From Nitrospirillum iridis (GTDB lineage: Bacteria; Pseudomonadota; Alphaproteobacteria; Azospirillales; Azospirillaceae), in contig NZ_JACIIZ010000010.1 of assembly GCF_014205765.1 (NCBI RefSeq), positions 186,001-250,000 of the forward strand: a DNA stretch of 64,000 bases, read 5' to 3'. The notes beneath the pieces were generated by a model, which made no database searches, was not told the DNA's origin, and worked only from the letters and a program-made list of their open reading frames with translations. Shown here piece after piece: positions 27,471 through 37,104 of this stretch; the first letter of the stretch is position 1, and each line of letters starts with the position of its first letter. The position numbers were made by a program, and so were the translations under genes.

Positions 27471-28979
27471 TCACAAGCGGGCGGTGACCGCCTTGGTTTC
27501 AAGATAGGCGTCCAGCCCCTCCCGCCCGAATTCACGCCCCCAGCCCGATTGCCGGTAGCCACCGAACGGAATGTTGGTGCCGATGGCGCCATGGCAGTTG
27601 ATCGAGACCTGACCGGAACGGATGCGCGACGCCAGGCGGTGGGCGGTGGACAGCTCGCGCGTCCAGACACTGCCCGACAGCCCGTAGTCGCTGTCGTTGG
27701 CCAGGGCGGCGATCTCATCGATGTCCGAGGTTTCCAGCCGGTGGATGGCCATGACCGGACCGAAAATCTCCTCCCGGAAGATGTCCATGTCGGGCTGCAC
27801 ATCGGTGAAGATGGTGGGCGGGACGAAATGGCCGGGACGGTCGGGACGCGCGCCCCCCGCCACCAGCCGCGCGCCCTGGGCCAAGCCACGCTCGACATAT
27901 CCCATGACGCGGTTGGCATGGCCGGCGCTGATCAGGGGGCCGAACTGCACCGCCGGATCCAGGCCATGCCCCAGGGTCAGCGCGTTGCTGAACGCCGCCA
28001 TGCCCTCCACCAGCTGGTCGTGGATGGCGGCATGGGCGAAAATCCGTGTCCCGGCCATGCAATTCTGGCCTTGCAGGAAAAAGGTCGCCATGGCGACGCC
28101 CGGCACGGCCAATGCCAGATCCGCATCGGGCATGATGACGACCGGCGACTTGCCCCCCAGTTCCAGCGACACCTTCTTCAGATTGCCGGCGGCGGCGTGG
28201 ACGATCTTGCGCCCGACCTCCGTCGATCCGGTGAAACTGATTTTGTCCACCTTGGGATGGGCGGCCAGGGCGGCGCCGACCACCTCGCCCACGCCGTTGA
28301 CCACGTTCACCACCCCCGGCGGGAAACCGGCCTCGGCGACCAGCCGCGCCAGCAGCAGGGCCGACAGGGGCGTCTCCTCCGCCGGCTTGACGATCACGGT
28401 GCAACCGGCGGCCAAGGCCGGCGCCAGCTTCAGGATCAGGGTGGACAGCGGGACGTTCCACGGGACGATGAGGCCGACGACGCCCACCGGTTCACGCACG
28501 GTGTAGGTCAAGGCCTCGGCCACGGCGGCGACATGGGCCGGCGGCGTGGTGGTCACCCCCTCGATCCGCAACGCCCAGCCGGCATAATAATCCACCATCT
28601 CCACGCTGTTGCTGACCGTCAGGCCGGCGATGAAGGCCGGCATGCCGTTGTCGAGGATCTCCAGCTCGGTGAACATCCGCGCATGGCCTTCCAGCAGCCG
28701 GGCCAGCCGGGTCAGCAGGCGCGCCCGTTCGGGCCCCTGGGTGCGGCCCCAGCCCCCCTGGAAGGCGCCGGCCGCCGCCGCCACCGCGTCGTCGATGTCC
28801 GCCACGCCGCCGATATCAACCTCGGCCAGGGGAAGGCCGGTCGCCGGATCGCTGGTGGTGATCCGCTCCCGCCCCGACCGCCAGGCGCCGCCAATGAAAA
28901 GGCCGTGCCGCTCCCCAAGGAAGGCGCGCACGCCCTCCAGCACGGGAAGGCCGTCGAAAGGCAGGGCGGGGGTGGACAT
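27471..28979 (-). CDS. NAD(P)-dependent aldehyde dehydrogenase
   Basis: A 502-residue aldehyde dehydrogenase with VPWNVPLSTLILKLAPALAAG, cofactor loop FTGSTEVGRKI, general base in LELGGKSPVV, and catalytic cysteine in LQGQNCMAGTR. It resembles betaine-aldehyde or aromatic-aldehyde dehydrogenases of aromatic pathways. GGAGG precedes the start. It follows a flavin monooxygenase and a CoA-transferase in the same direction, so it may turn a pathway aldehyde into an acid. It is about as similar to the first aldehyde dehydrogenase of the window as separate family members usually are; the two are not a recent duplication. Confidence 0.92.
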   Translation of the reverse strand: MSTPALPFDGLPVLEGVRAFLGERHGLFIGGAWRSGRERITTSDPATGLPLAEVDIGGVADIDDAVAAAAGAFQGGWGRTQGPERARLLTRLARLLEGHARMFTELEILDNGMPAFIAGLTVSNSVEMVDYYAGWALRIEGVTTTPPAHVAAVAEALTYTVREPVGVVGLIVPWNVPLSTLILKLAPALAAGCTVIVKPAEETPLSALLLARLVAEAGFPPGVVNVVNGVGEVVGAALAAHPKVDKISFTGSTEVGRKIVHAAAGNLKKVSLELGGKSPVVIMPDADLALAVPGVAMATFFLQGQNCMAGTRIFAHAAIHDQLVEGMAAFSNALTLGHGLDPAVQFGPLISAGHANRVMGYVERGLAQGARLVAGGARPDRPGHFVPPTIFTDVQPDMDIFREEIFGPVMAIHRLETSDIDEIAALANDSDYGLSGSVWTRELSTAHRLASRIRSGQVSINCHGAIGTNIPFGGYRQSGWGREFGREGLDAYLETKAVTARL

Positions 28980-29026
28980 GGAACCTCCAGCGAGCGGGAA
29001 AGGGAGAGCCGAGCGGGGGCGGCGGA

Positions 29027-30172
29027 TCAGACCGGCACGGTGGCGCAGTCATAGTCGAACAGGCCCAACGTATCCTCGTTGCGCACCGCGCGCAGCCCGA
29101 ACAGATCGGTGTCCTCCGCCTGCATGCGATCGGCGTTGGCGTTCGATTCCAATTGGATGAAGGTGGCCCGCTCGTGCCGGGCGCCCTGATAGCGCCGCAA
29201 CCCCTCCTCCGGGGTGGCGCTGGCGGCCAGCGCGCGGGCCAGGACGATCGCGTCCTCGATGGCGCAGGCCGCACCTTGGCCCAGGAAGGGCGTCATGCCA
29301 TGGGCGGCGTCACCCAGCAGCGCGACGCGGCCCTGAACCCAGGTGGAAAGCGGCTGGCGGGCGTTGATGGCCCACTTGTAGAACTCGCCCTCGCGCACGG
29401 CCGCGATCATGGTCTGCACCTCCGACGCCCACCCGGCGAAGGTGCCCTCCAGGTCCGACCGGCTGGCGGGAATGGTCCAGCCATCCTGGGTCCACCCTTC
29501 CTGCCGGGCGAAAAAGACCAGGTTCAGGATTTTCGACCCCCGGACGGGATAGCGCACGACCATGCGCTGCGGACCGATGTGCACGCCCGGCCAGGCCGCC
29601 AGGTCGGCCAGCGTGTCATCCACCGGCACCAGGGCACGCCAGGCGACGTGGCCGGTGAAATGCGGCGCCTTCTCCTCGAACCCGCGCCGCACCACCGATT
29701 TGACGCCGTCGGCGCCGATCAGGACATCGCCCTCAATGGTCCGGCCGTCGGACAGCACCGCCGTCGTCCCCTCGACGGCGACCACGGCGGCGCCGGTCAG
29801 CAGGCGACCGCCCCGCTGGCGCGCCGCCTCCACCAGGATGGCGTGCAGGTCGGCGCGATGGATATAGACATAGGGGGCGCCGTGGCGTTCGCGCACGTCC
29901 CCGCGCTCGACCGTCCGCAGCACCCGGCCATCCGCCCAATGCTGGATACGCTGGCGGGACGGTTCCACGCCCGCTTGCGCGATGGCTTCCGCCAAGCCCA
30001 GGTGGATGTAGCCGCGCATGGCGTTGGGCGCCAGGGTGACACCCGCCCCGACCTCGGCGAAAGCGGGGGCCGATTCCAAAAGCGTCACCGGGAACCCCTG
30101 GTCCAGCAGCGCGATCGCCGCCGTCAAGCCGCCAATACCACCGCCAACGATCGTCACACACGCCTTGCTCAT
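29027..30172 (-). CDS. FAD-dependent monooxygenase, salicylate hydroxylase-like
   Basis: A 381-residue group A flavin monooxygenase. It has VTIVGGGIGGLTAAIALLDQG, a DG motif in VLIGADGVKSVVRRGF and VALLGDAAHGMTPFLGQGAACAIEDA. Length and motifs resemble salicylate 1-monooxygenase and 6-hydroxynicotinate 3-monooxygenase, which decarboxylate and hydroxylate aromatic acids. It lies 48 bases upstream of the aldehyde dehydrogenase and downstream of a CoA-transferase, forming a second aromatic-type operon next to an IclR regulator. The precise substrate is not readable. Confidence 0.9.
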   Translation of the reverse strand: MSKACVTIVGGGIGGLTAAIALLDQGFPVTLLESAPAFAEVGAGVTLAPNAMRGYIHLGLAEAIAQAGVEPSRQRIQHWADGRVLRTVERGDVRERHGAPYVYIHRADLHAILVEAARQRGGRLLTGAAVVAVEGTTAVLSDGRTIEGDVLIGADGVKSVVRRGFEEKAPHFTGHVAWRALVPVDDTLADLAAWPGVHIGPQRMVVRYPVRGSKILNLVFFARQEGWTQDGWTIPASRSDLEGTFAGWASEVQTMIAAVREGEFYKWAINARQPLSTWVQGRVALLGDAAHGMTPFLGQGAACAIEDAIVLARALAASATPEEGLRRYQGARHERATFIQLESNANADRMQAEDTDLFGLRAVRNEDTLGLFDYDCATVPV

Positions 30173-30313
30173 GGCCCGCCCTCAGTCTGGTCGCCGGCAT
30201 CCCCCGCCGGTTCAGGGGGGATTAGGCGGTGACCGGCGACGGGCGGCCAGGACGGCCGGGGGCGTTGTCCGCACGGCGGACGGCACCAGGGGTCGGAATC
30301 CCCCGCCGCTGGC

Positions 30314-31633
30314 TTAAGGCCGGGGGCCGCTGGCGAAGGCTTCGCGCTCCAGCGCCTCGCGAAAATCAGGGTGGGCGATGCCGATCAGGGCCTTGGCGCG
30401 CTCGGCCAGCGACAGACCGCGAAGATTGACGATGCCAAATTCGGTCGCCACGTACTGCACGTCGTTGCGCGGCGTGGTCACCGGGCCGCTCAATCGGGAA
30501 ACGATGCGCGAGGCGGTGCCATTCGCCGCCGTGGAGTGGCAGGCGATGATCGACTTGCCCCCCTTGGACGCCGAGGCGCCGCGGACGAAATCCAGCTGTC
30601 CGCCGGCGCCGCTGTACTGACGGCCGGCGACGCATTCCGAATTGCACGCGCCCTGCAGGTCAACCTCCAGCGTGGCGTTGACCGACACCATGTTGTCGTT
30701 CTGGGCGATGACGGAGGGGTTGTTCACATAGTCGACCGGATGCGCCTCGCAGTCCGGGTTGTTGTCCAGGAAATCATAGAGCGCCCTGTCCCCGGCGGCG
30801 AAGGTGAACACCGCGCGCCCCCGGTGGATCGTCTTGCGGCTGTTGTCGACCACCCCCTGCCGCATCAACGACGCCAGCCGGGGCGTCATCAGCTCCGTGT
30901 GGATTCCCAAGTGGCGCCGATCCTCAAGCGCGGCGCAAACCGCGTCCGGCAGGGCGCCGATACCCATCTGCAGGCACGCGCCATCGTCCACCAGATCGGC
31001 GATGAGCCGGCCGATCATGATGTCCTTCTCGCGGATCGCCGCGGGCGGGATTTCAAGAAGCGGCGTCGGATTCTCGACGATGGCGGTGACCCGCTCAAGC
31101 GGGATGCGGCAATTGCCCGGGGTTCGCGGCATCGCCGGGTTCACTTCGAGGATCACCTGCCGCGCCGTCCGCGAAACCGCCAGGGCGTAGTCGGCGTTGG
31201 TGCCAAGGCTGAAGCACCCCTCCTCATCCATCGGCGACACCGTGGTCAGCAGGACGTCGGCATCGACCTGGCGGCTCAGCACGTCCGGCGCCTGGCTGAA
31301 CGCGGTTGGCAAGAAGTCCGTCGGTGGCAGGCCAAACCGCGCCGCCTCCTGGTCCAGCTTGCGCTCGATGGCGCTGTGGAAAAGGCTGACCGGCCGGATT
31401 CGGTGCCGCAATTCGTTCCGCAGGACCGGCGCCGCGTTGGCGGACGCGAGGAGATAGTACAGCGAAAGGCCCTCCACCAGCCCCCGCTCGGCGCGGTCCG
31501 CCAAGGCGCGGAGCAAGGCCGGCGGCCCCGCGACGGCCAACCCCATGACGATGCGGGCGCCGGAGGGGATCAACCCCACGGCTGCCTCGGCGGTCATCGT
31601 TCTCGCCGCGTAGCGGTCGGCCTGTCGCGTCAT
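30314..31633 (-). CDS. acetyl-CoA hydrolase/CoA-transferase family protein
   Basis: A 439-residue class I CoA-transferase of the 4-hydroxybutyrate/acetate CoA-transferase family. It shows SGARIVMGLAVAGPPALLRAL, MQMGIGALPDAV-like LQMGIGALPDAV, and the catalytic glutamate in LGIHTELMTPRLASL, then GGQLDFVRGASASKGGKS. It would move CoA between an acyl-CoA and a carboxylate. The ATG with GGAGG upstream was chosen; an upstream in-frame start gives a cysteine- and arginine-rich tail without support. It heads the leftward operon with the monooxygenase and is divergent from the IclR gene. Confidence 0.88.
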   Translation of the reverse strand: MTRQADRYAARTMTAEAAVGLIPSGARIVMGLAVAGPPALLRALADRAERGLVEGLSLYYLLASANAAPVLRNELRHRIRPVSLFHSAIERKLDQEAARFGLPPTDFLPTAFSQAPDVLSRQVDADVLLTTVSPMDEEGCFSLGTNADYALAVSRTARQVILEVNPAMPRTPGNCRIPLERVTAIVENPTPLLEIPPAAIREKDIMIGRLIADLVDDGACLQMGIGALPDAVCAALEDRRHLGIHTELMTPRLASLMRQGVVDNSRKTIHRGRAVFTFAAGDRALYDFLDNNPDCEAHPVDYVNNPSVIAQNDNMVSVNATLEVDLQGACNSECVAGRQYSGAGGQLDFVRGASASKGGKSIIACHSTAANGTASRIVSRLSGPVTTPRNDVQYVATEFGIVNLRGLSLAERAKALIGIAHPDFREALEREAFASGPRP

Positions 31634-31840
31634 CCCGGCTTCCTCCCTCGTTTTCTTCCACGCCATCACGGGCACGCAACACAAACAACGCCGGCGGGGC
31701 AAGCCCTTCGCCAGCGGTCATTCGGATACGCGCGCCAGGGATTCCCGCCCAGGCATTCCGGCACGGCGCGGAACTTGCCCCTCTCTCTCGCATTGGGCTT
31801 GGATTCGGGGCGGCTGGCGAGGGCGCCCGCGCGACCTGTC

Positions 31841-31887
31841 CACAGCGCGGACGCGCGAACTTCACAGCACAGCGCGGACGCGCCAAC
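31841..31887. repeat. 20-bp direct repeat in divergent region
   Basis: CACAGCGCGGACGCGCGAAC at 31841 recurs at 31868 with one change (27-base period). It sits in the 390-base region between the CoA-transferase and IclR genes. The rest of this region is GC-rich on the left and AT-rich on the right, where TGCCA-N9-TGGCA (about 31987-32005) lies close to the IclR start and may be its operator. Confidence 0.5.
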
Positions 31888-32023
31888 GCGTGAGGCGTCG
31901 CCGGCTGTCGCGGCAAAAATGATCTAATGGTCTATTTATAGGCTAACTTGGCCGCCCCTCCCGTGCTATATGTTCGGATATATAATTTGCCAGTGCACAA
32001 TTGGCAGAGCAGGGGGTTTGGGA

Positions 32024-32869
32024 ATGGAAAAGGTTAAGCCTGTACGGGCCATGCTGCGTGTGCTTGACGTTTTGCAGGTGCTGAACAGCCGTAATGGCGT
32101 GAGCGTCACCGACGTCGCCAATGCGATCGACCTGCCCAGAACGACAGCCTACCGGGTTCTGGAAACCCTTTGTTCGGCGGGATACGCTGTCCGCGACACC
32201 TCAGACGACCGTTATCGCCTGACCGTGCTGGTCCGCTGCCTGTCCGACGGCTACGACGATGAATCATGGGTGGCGGATGTGGCGCAGCCCATCATATCCC
32301 AACTGGGCAAGAATTTGATTTGGCCGGTGTCGTTCAGCACGAACCAGGGCAATGCGATGCTGGTGCGCCACACCACCGACAAGCACAGCCCGCTGGCGCT
32401 GGAGCGGTACGGCGCCGGCGTCCGGCTGCCCCTGTTGAACAGCGCGTCCGGACGGACCTATCTGGCGTTCAGCCCGCCGCCCCAGCGCGCTGCCTTGCTG
32501 GACATCGCGCTGGGTTCGGATGGCGAGATGGAAGGGGCGGGGCGGCAGCGCGACCTGATCGACAAGCTGCTGTCCAATATCCGCAAGGCGGGCTACGCCA
32601 TCAATATCCGCCAATACCGCGGGGAATCCACGGCGGCCGTGCCCGTGTTCAATGACGGCACCTTGCTGGGCTGCGTCGGCATGCGCTTCATGGAAAAGGC
32701 GGTTCCCGAAGTGATGTTCCGCAGCAAGTACCTGCCGGCGCTGCAGATGGCGGCGGCGGAAATCGGCGCCGCCTACGGCGAGTGGCAGGACAGCCTGCAA
32801 CAGTCGTTGGATGATGATCAGCCGACCAAACGCTGGGATTGGACGCTGGAACGCCGCGTTTCCCACTGA
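32024..32869 (+). CDS. IclR-family transcriptional regulator (MhpR-like)
   Basis: A 281-residue regulator. The winged helix is VLDVLQVLNSRNGVSVTDVANAIDLPRTTAYRVLETL and the effector domain contains LLNSASGRTYLAFSPPPQR and GYAINIRQYRGESTAAVPVF. MhpR-like proteins regulate phenylpropionate and related aromatic pathways. An ATG preceded by AGGGGG was chosen. It is divergent from the CoA-transferase/monooxygenase/aldehyde dehydrogenase operon and probably controls it. It is clearly related to, but distinct from, the IclR protein at 9.7-10.5 kb. Confidence 0.92.
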   Translation: MEKVKPVRAMLRVLDVLQVLNSRNGVSVTDVANAIDLPRTTAYRVLETLCSAGYAVRDTSDDRYRLTVLVRCLSDGYDDESWVADVAQPIISQLGKNLIWPVSFSTNQGNAMLVRHTTDKHSPLALERYGAGVRLPLLNSASGRTYLAFSPPPQRAALLDIALGSDGEMEGAGRQRDLIDKLLSNIRKAGYAINIRQYRGESTAAVPVFNDGTLLGCVGMRFMEKAVPEVMFRSKYLPALQMAAAEIGAAYGEWQDSLQQSLDDDQPTKRWDWTLERRVSH

Positions 32870-33242
32870 GGGGCGTCCGCGCCAGAGAATCCGGATGGGG
32901 GGGACTGGTCCGGGAGCGGTCATGCGGCCCGGACCATCCCGCGCCACCGGTGCGACCTGACGATGGTTGTGGAACGGCCGACAGCGCGGGCGGACCAGGT
33001 GCCGAGGCGGAAACTCGCTGACGCGGCCACGCGGTTCGAACAAAAGGGTGGCGCGTCACGCCCCGCGCTTGGTCGCGTTCCTGGCAAGGCTGTCTATTCC
33101 GCTCTGTCCGGCGGAAGGGATACCACCTGGGAACGGCAGGTTCGAAGCTTCGGCAGCGCTTCAGCCTGGGCCCTGTCCACCCCCAGCAGCCGGAACCTCG
33201 CTCCGCCCGGCTCAGAACCGGACACCTGAACCCGGCGGCGCC
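32870..33242. other. gene-free stretch with one strong hairpin
   Basis: No supported gene lies in these 373 bases. An eight-base stem (32907-32914 with 32928-32935), extended by a mismatched GGGA/TCCC, lies 37 bases after the IclR stop and could terminate it. The remainder shows no motif I can name. Confidence 0.5.
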
Positions 33243-35258
33243 TCAATCCGTCCCGGGACGCGGGCCCGCCTGGCGGATCACCGCCAGCGCCGCCGCCGGC
33301 CAAGCGCGATCGGGCACCAGGTGGTCATCCTCCACCCGCATGCCGATCTCCGCCCGCCAGCGGCCGCCGACGCGGGACGAATTGTGCCAGTTGCCGGTGG
33401 CGGCGTTGTCGGCGGTGATGCCCCAGGCGAAGTTCTTACCCACGGTGTTGGCGTTCAGCCAATAGCCGTCGGTCTCCACCACGTTGCCCTGCACCCGCAG
33501 GTGTTTGCTGCCCTCATCGAGGTAGATGCCGATGCGGTCAGCGATGTCGAAGACGTGGTTGTCGCGGATCGCCGTGCCGGGGTTGGCTGACAGGTTATAA
33601 ATGGCGCCGCCGTCGAAGAACCATTTCTTCACACCATGGATGCGGTTGCCCGCCACCGTCATGTTCCGCAGCACGGTCGGCTGGTCAAACGCCGGGTTAT
33701 GCAGATAGCCCTTTTGATTTTCCCGGTAGTTCCGGTTGCCGCCCACGTCGTTGTAACCCCAGCCCCAGCCGATGGCGATGCCATCGTAATTGGCGTCGGA
33801 GATGTCGTTGTGCAGGATGTCGGCCCTGTCGATGTAGGTCGCCAGCACCGCCGCGTTGTCCTTGTAGTCGCGGGCCACGCCGGTGATGACGTTGTCGGCG
33901 ATGGTCAGGTCGCGGTTGACCTGGCGTGGGTCGGCGGGATGGTGCGCCTCCACCCGCACGCCGCCGGCCATGATGGCCCCGCCGGCGATGACGGCGAAGC
34001 GGTTGCCCAGCACCTTGACCCCCTCCGTCCCCAGGCCCACGCCGGTCAGGTGGGCGTTGGCGTCGTTGCCTATGCCCAGCGCCACCTGCCCCAGTTGGCT
34101 GAAGGTGTTGCCGATGAAGGTGATGTCGCGCGCGGCCGAGACCTGCACGGCACCGGGGATTTGGTCCCACTTCTGGCGCATGCCCTCGAACTCCGGGCAG
34201 CCCCAGCCGCAGGTGGCGTAGGCGTCCGCCGGGCGGAGGGGGGAGACCTGCTTGAGATAGGCGCCGCTCTGCTGGTTGGCGTAGCCGGTGGCCCGCGACG
34301 GCCCCATCCAGCTGGTATGGGAAAAGCGCAATCCCTGGAAGGTCAGGTTGCGGATGGGATGGTCATAGCTGCCGCCGATGGCGACCAGCGCCTCCAGCCG
34401 GGGCAGGATGATTGTCAGGGTGGCGATGTCGGCATCCGGGCGCGGTTTCACGTACAGCTTGCCGGCGGCCGGGTCGATGTACCACTGGTTCTGGTTCAGG
34501 TGCCATTCGCCGCGCTTGCCGAAGAACTCCGGCGCGTTGACCAGGAACAGCCGCGCCTGGTCAGGCATGAAGGGCTTGTTCAGCGTGTCATAGCCCCAGC
34601 TGTTGTTGTCCCAGGCCGGCTGCTTCAGCGTGACCTGCATGCCGTCGATCCGCTCCACTGGGGAATAGCGATCGGTGAAGATGCCCGTAGCCTCCACCTC
34701 CAGCCGTTGCGGCGCCTTGATGGCGGCGATGGGGGCCAGCGCCGGGTTTTTGAGGATAAAGCCGTGGGCGGTGAACTCCACATCATGGTGGGTGATCTCG
34801 ATGGCTGGCCGGTCGGCGGCCGTGCCGTCGATCCACAGCTGGCGGCTATCCAGGCCCTTGGGCACGTCGGCGACGTAGATGTCGTTCTCCGCGTCCGTCA
34901 GCGTCCAGCCGGTGACGCGCATGCCGCCCGAAATCAGGGCCTCGGTCCCCGCCGCCGCCTTCCACACCACGCGATGGTCCCCCTGCCCGCCGTCGTCGGC
35001 GGCGAAGACCAGCGGCTGGTCCAGGGCGTAGGTGCCGGCCGCCAGTTCCACCGTGACGTCATGGTCGCGGTTGGCGGTGCGCACCGCCGCCTGGGCGCGA
35101 ACCAGGGTGCGGAAGGGTCTTCCCATCGTTCCGGGTGCGGAATCATCCCCGCCAGGCCCCACGTGAAAGGTCACGGGCTCGGCCGCCGCGGCCACGCCGG
35201 GCAACAGCAGCAGCACACCTGCCAGCAGCAGGCGGGTCCAGGGCAGCGGGGTGATCAT
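33243..35258 (-). CDS. secreted right-handed beta-helix protein, candidate glycoside hydrolase (paralogue 1)
   Basis: A 671-residue protein with a signal peptide (LLLAGVLLLLPGVAAAA), an N-terminal VGPGGDDSAPGTMGRPFRTL entry seen in many beta-helix enzymes, and a parallel beta-helix with GGAIMAGGV, DGIAIGWGWGYNDVGG, FDGGAIYNLSANPG and IGIYLDEGS. It is homologous along its length to the protein at 43.96-46.08 kb. The layout resembles GH141-like or GH120-like polysaccharide enzymes; GH141 includes alpha-L-fucosidases, which would match the sugar pathway next door. This assignment is inference. It is the last gene of the long leftward operon. Confidence 0.82.
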   Translation of the reverse strand: MITPLPWTRLLLAGVLLLLPGVAAAAEPVTFHVGPGGDDSAPGTMGRPFRTLVRAQAAVRTANRDHDVTVELAAGTYALDQPLVFAADDGGQGDHRVVWKAAAGTEALISGGMRVTGWTLTDAENDIYVADVPKGLDSRQLWIDGTAADRPAIEITHHDVEFTAHGFILKNPALAPIAAIKAPQRLEVEATGIFTDRYSPVERIDGMQVTLKQPAWDNNSWGYDTLNKPFMPDQARLFLVNAPEFFGKRGEWHLNQNQWYIDPAAGKLYVKPRPDADIATLTIILPRLEALVAIGGSYDHPIRNLTFQGLRFSHTSWMGPSRATGYANQQSGAYLKQVSPLRPADAYATCGWGCPEFEGMRQKWDQIPGAVQVSAARDITFIGNTFSQLGQVALGIGNDANAHLTGVGLGTEGVKVLGNRFAVIAGGAIMAGGVRVEAHHPADPRQVNRDLTIADNVITGVARDYKDNAAVLATYIDRADILHNDISDANYDGIAIGWGWGYNDVGGNRNYRENQKGYLHNPAFDQPTVLRNMTVAGNRIHGVKKWFFDGGAIYNLSANPGTAIRDNHVFDIADRIGIYLDEGSKHLRVQGNVVETDGYWLNANTVGKNFAWGITADNAATGNWHNSSRVGGRWRAEIGMRVEDDHLVPDRAWPAAALAVIRQAGPRPGTD

Positions 35259-35307
35259 AAGAAGGCGCTCCCTAATGTTTATCGTCCCGCCCCAGCACGG
35301 ACCGTTG

Positions 35308-36108
35308 TCAGACCACCTGCCGTGCCGCGTCCAGGCGCAGGGTCAGATCGGCGCGGCCCGGCATCTCGACCAGGATGTGTCGGGTCAGGCGTTCGTAGAA
35401 TTGGATGAAGCGGCTGACCTGGTCGTCGGTCATGGTGCCGTCCGTGGGCTTGCCCGCCGCCCGCAGCTTGGCGCGCAGACCCTCCTCCTGCTGGATGCGC
35501 CAGCCGCGCACCACGGCGAAGTCGGGGGCGGCCAGCAGGACCAGGGCGTCCAGGCGGCCGAACAGCCGCTGATAGTCCCCGGCCAGGGCGGCGTTGACAT
35601 GGCGGCGCCATTCCCCGCCGGCATCGCGGTCCCGTTCCAGCTCGTTCACCGGCGGGTCCAGGTCGGCGGCGTCCTGCGGCACGGCGCCCACGCACCAGCC
35701 CTCGAACAACACCACATCCACCGGCCCCTCGACCCAGGCGCCCTCAACGGCACGGCTGTCCACGGCCTTGTCGAAGCGCGGCAGCAGCGTGCGGCCCGGC
35801 GTCCCCAGCCCGTCCAGCACCGCCAGGCCCAGGCCCACGTCGTGGGTGCCGGGCACACCGCGCGTGGCCAGCAAGGGATGGACATCGCGGGCCAGATGCT
35901 GCCGCTCCCCCTTGGTCAGGTACAGGTCGTCCAGCGACAGCACGGCAACCCGCAGGTTGGAGGCCGCCAGCCGTTCGGCCAGCCCGTCGGCCAGGGTGGA
36001 CTTGCCGCTGCCCTGGGCACCGCAGATGCCCAGAATGAAGGGGCGGCGCGCCGCCTCATCCAGGCGCCGGCGCAGCAGGCCCTCCACCAGGTCAAGCGAC
36101 GCGGTCAT
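35308..36108 (-). CDS. D-glycerate 3-kinase-like P-loop kinase
   Basis: A 266-residue kinase with a Walker A motif in FILGICGAQGSGKSTLADGLA, AVLSLDDLYLTKGER (Walker B-like region), a VVLFEGWCVGA segment and VNELERDRDAGGEWRRHVNAALAGDY, all typical of the GLYK/YggC-type glycerate kinases. It would turn D-glycerate into 3-phosphoglycerate. The start within the 3' end of the dehydrogenase gene (17-base overlap, GGCGAGG upstream) was chosen over an in-frame ATG that would add 27 residues. The overlap with a hydroxypyruvate/glyoxylate-reductase-like gene supports a glycerate-making branch. Confidence 0.85.
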   Translation of the reverse strand: MTASLDLVEGLLRRRLDEAARRPFILGICGAQGSGKSTLADGLAERLAASNLRVAVLSLDDLYLTKGERQHLARDVHPLLATRGVPGTHDVGLGLAVLDGLGTPGRTLLPRFDKAVDSRAVEGAWVEGPVDVVLFEGWCVGAVPQDAADLDPPVNELERDRDAGGEWRRHVNAALAGDYQRLFGRLDALVLLAAPDFAVVRGWRIQQEEGLRAKLRAAGKPTDGTMTDDQVSRFIQFYERLTRHILVEMPGRADLTLRLDAARQVV

Positions 36109-37057
36109 GCGGCACCTCGCCGGCGAAGAAGCGGTCCAGGTTGGCGGCGACCCGCATGCCCATGGCGGTGCGCGTCTCCAGCGTGGCACTGCCCAGGTGG
36201 GGCAGCAGCACGGCGTTGGGCAGGGCGATCAGGCCGGGGTTCACCGCCGGCTCCCCCTCGAACACGTCCAGGCCAGCGGCGGCGATGGCGCCGCTGGACA
36301 GGGCCGCGATCAGGTCCCCCTCATTCACCACGGTGCCGCGCGCGGTGTTGACCAGGATGGCGGTGGGTTTCATGCGCGCCAGCAGGGTGGCGTTCACCAG
36401 GTGGCGCGTGGCCGGCCCGCCGGGGCAGTGCAGGGAAAGGACATCCGAGGTGGCGGCCAATTCCTCCAGGCTGTCGACGTGGGTGGCGTCCAGCGCCGCC
36501 TCCACGCCCACGTCGGCCCGGCGGCGGCTGTGATAGGCGATGGATAGGCCGAATGCCCGGGCGCGGGCCGCCGTCGCCTGGGCGATGCGGCCGAAGCCCA
36601 CCAGGCCCAGCCGCTTGCCCGCCAGCCCCTGGCCCAGCAGGTGGGTGGGGCGCCAGCCGGTCCACTGGCCGGCGCGCAACTCCCGCTCCCCCTCGCCCGC
36701 GCGGCGGCTGGCCATCAGCATCAACAGGATGGCCAGATCCGCCGTGGCGTCGGTCAACACGTCGGGCGTGTTGGTGACGACGATGCCGGCGGCCTTGGCC
36801 GCCTCCAGGTCGATATGCTCGAAGCCGGCGCCGAAGTTGCCCAGGATGCGCACCCGGGCATCCGGGACGGCCAGGATGGCGGCGCCAACCCGGTCAGTGA
36901 CCGTGGGGCAGATGGCGTCGTACCGGCCCATGGCCTCGGTCAGCTCGGCGGCGCTCAGCGGCCGGTCGGCGGGGTCCACGGTGACGTCGTAGCGCTGGCG
37001 CAGGTGCGCCTCCACGGCGTCGGGCCAACGGCGGGTCAGCAGGATTTTCGGGGGCAT
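36092..37057 (-). CDS. D-isomer 2-hydroxyacid dehydrogenase
   Basis: A 321-residue NAD(P)-dependent dehydrogenase of the glyoxylate/hydroxypyruvate reductase group. It has LGNFGAGFEHIDLEAA, the Rossmann LGLVGFGRIAQATAARA, and the catalytic triad Arg in NTARGTVV, Glu in FEGEP and His in LLPHLGSAT. AGGAAG precedes the start. It overlaps the glycerate kinase gene, so the pair could reduce hydroxypyruvate to glycerate and phosphorylate it. It is part of the long leftward operon below the XylX-like gene. Confidence 0.9.
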   Translation of the reverse strand: MPPKILLTRRWPDAVEAHLRQRYDVTVDPADRPLSAAELTEAMGRYDAICPTVTDRVGAAILAVPDARVRILGNFGAGFEHIDLEAAKAAGIVVTNTPDVLTDATADLAILLMLMASRRAGEGERELRAGQWTGWRPTHLLGQGLAGKRLGLVGFGRIAQATAARARAFGLSIAYHSRRRADVGVEAALDATHVDSLEELAATSDVLSLHCPGGPATRHLVNATLLARMKPTAILVNTARGTVVNEGDLIAALSSGAIAAAGLDVFEGEPAVNPGLIALPNAVLLPHLGSATLETRTAMGMRVAANLDRFFAGEVPHDRVA

Positions 37058-37104
37058 GGCGCTTCCTGTTCAGGCGGTGACGGGACGGGCGGGCATCATA
37101 AGCC

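Noticed and set aside
33003-33240. Short plus-strand frames after the IclR gene
   Set aside because: No ribosome site, no domain, and compositional bias only; treated as non-coding.
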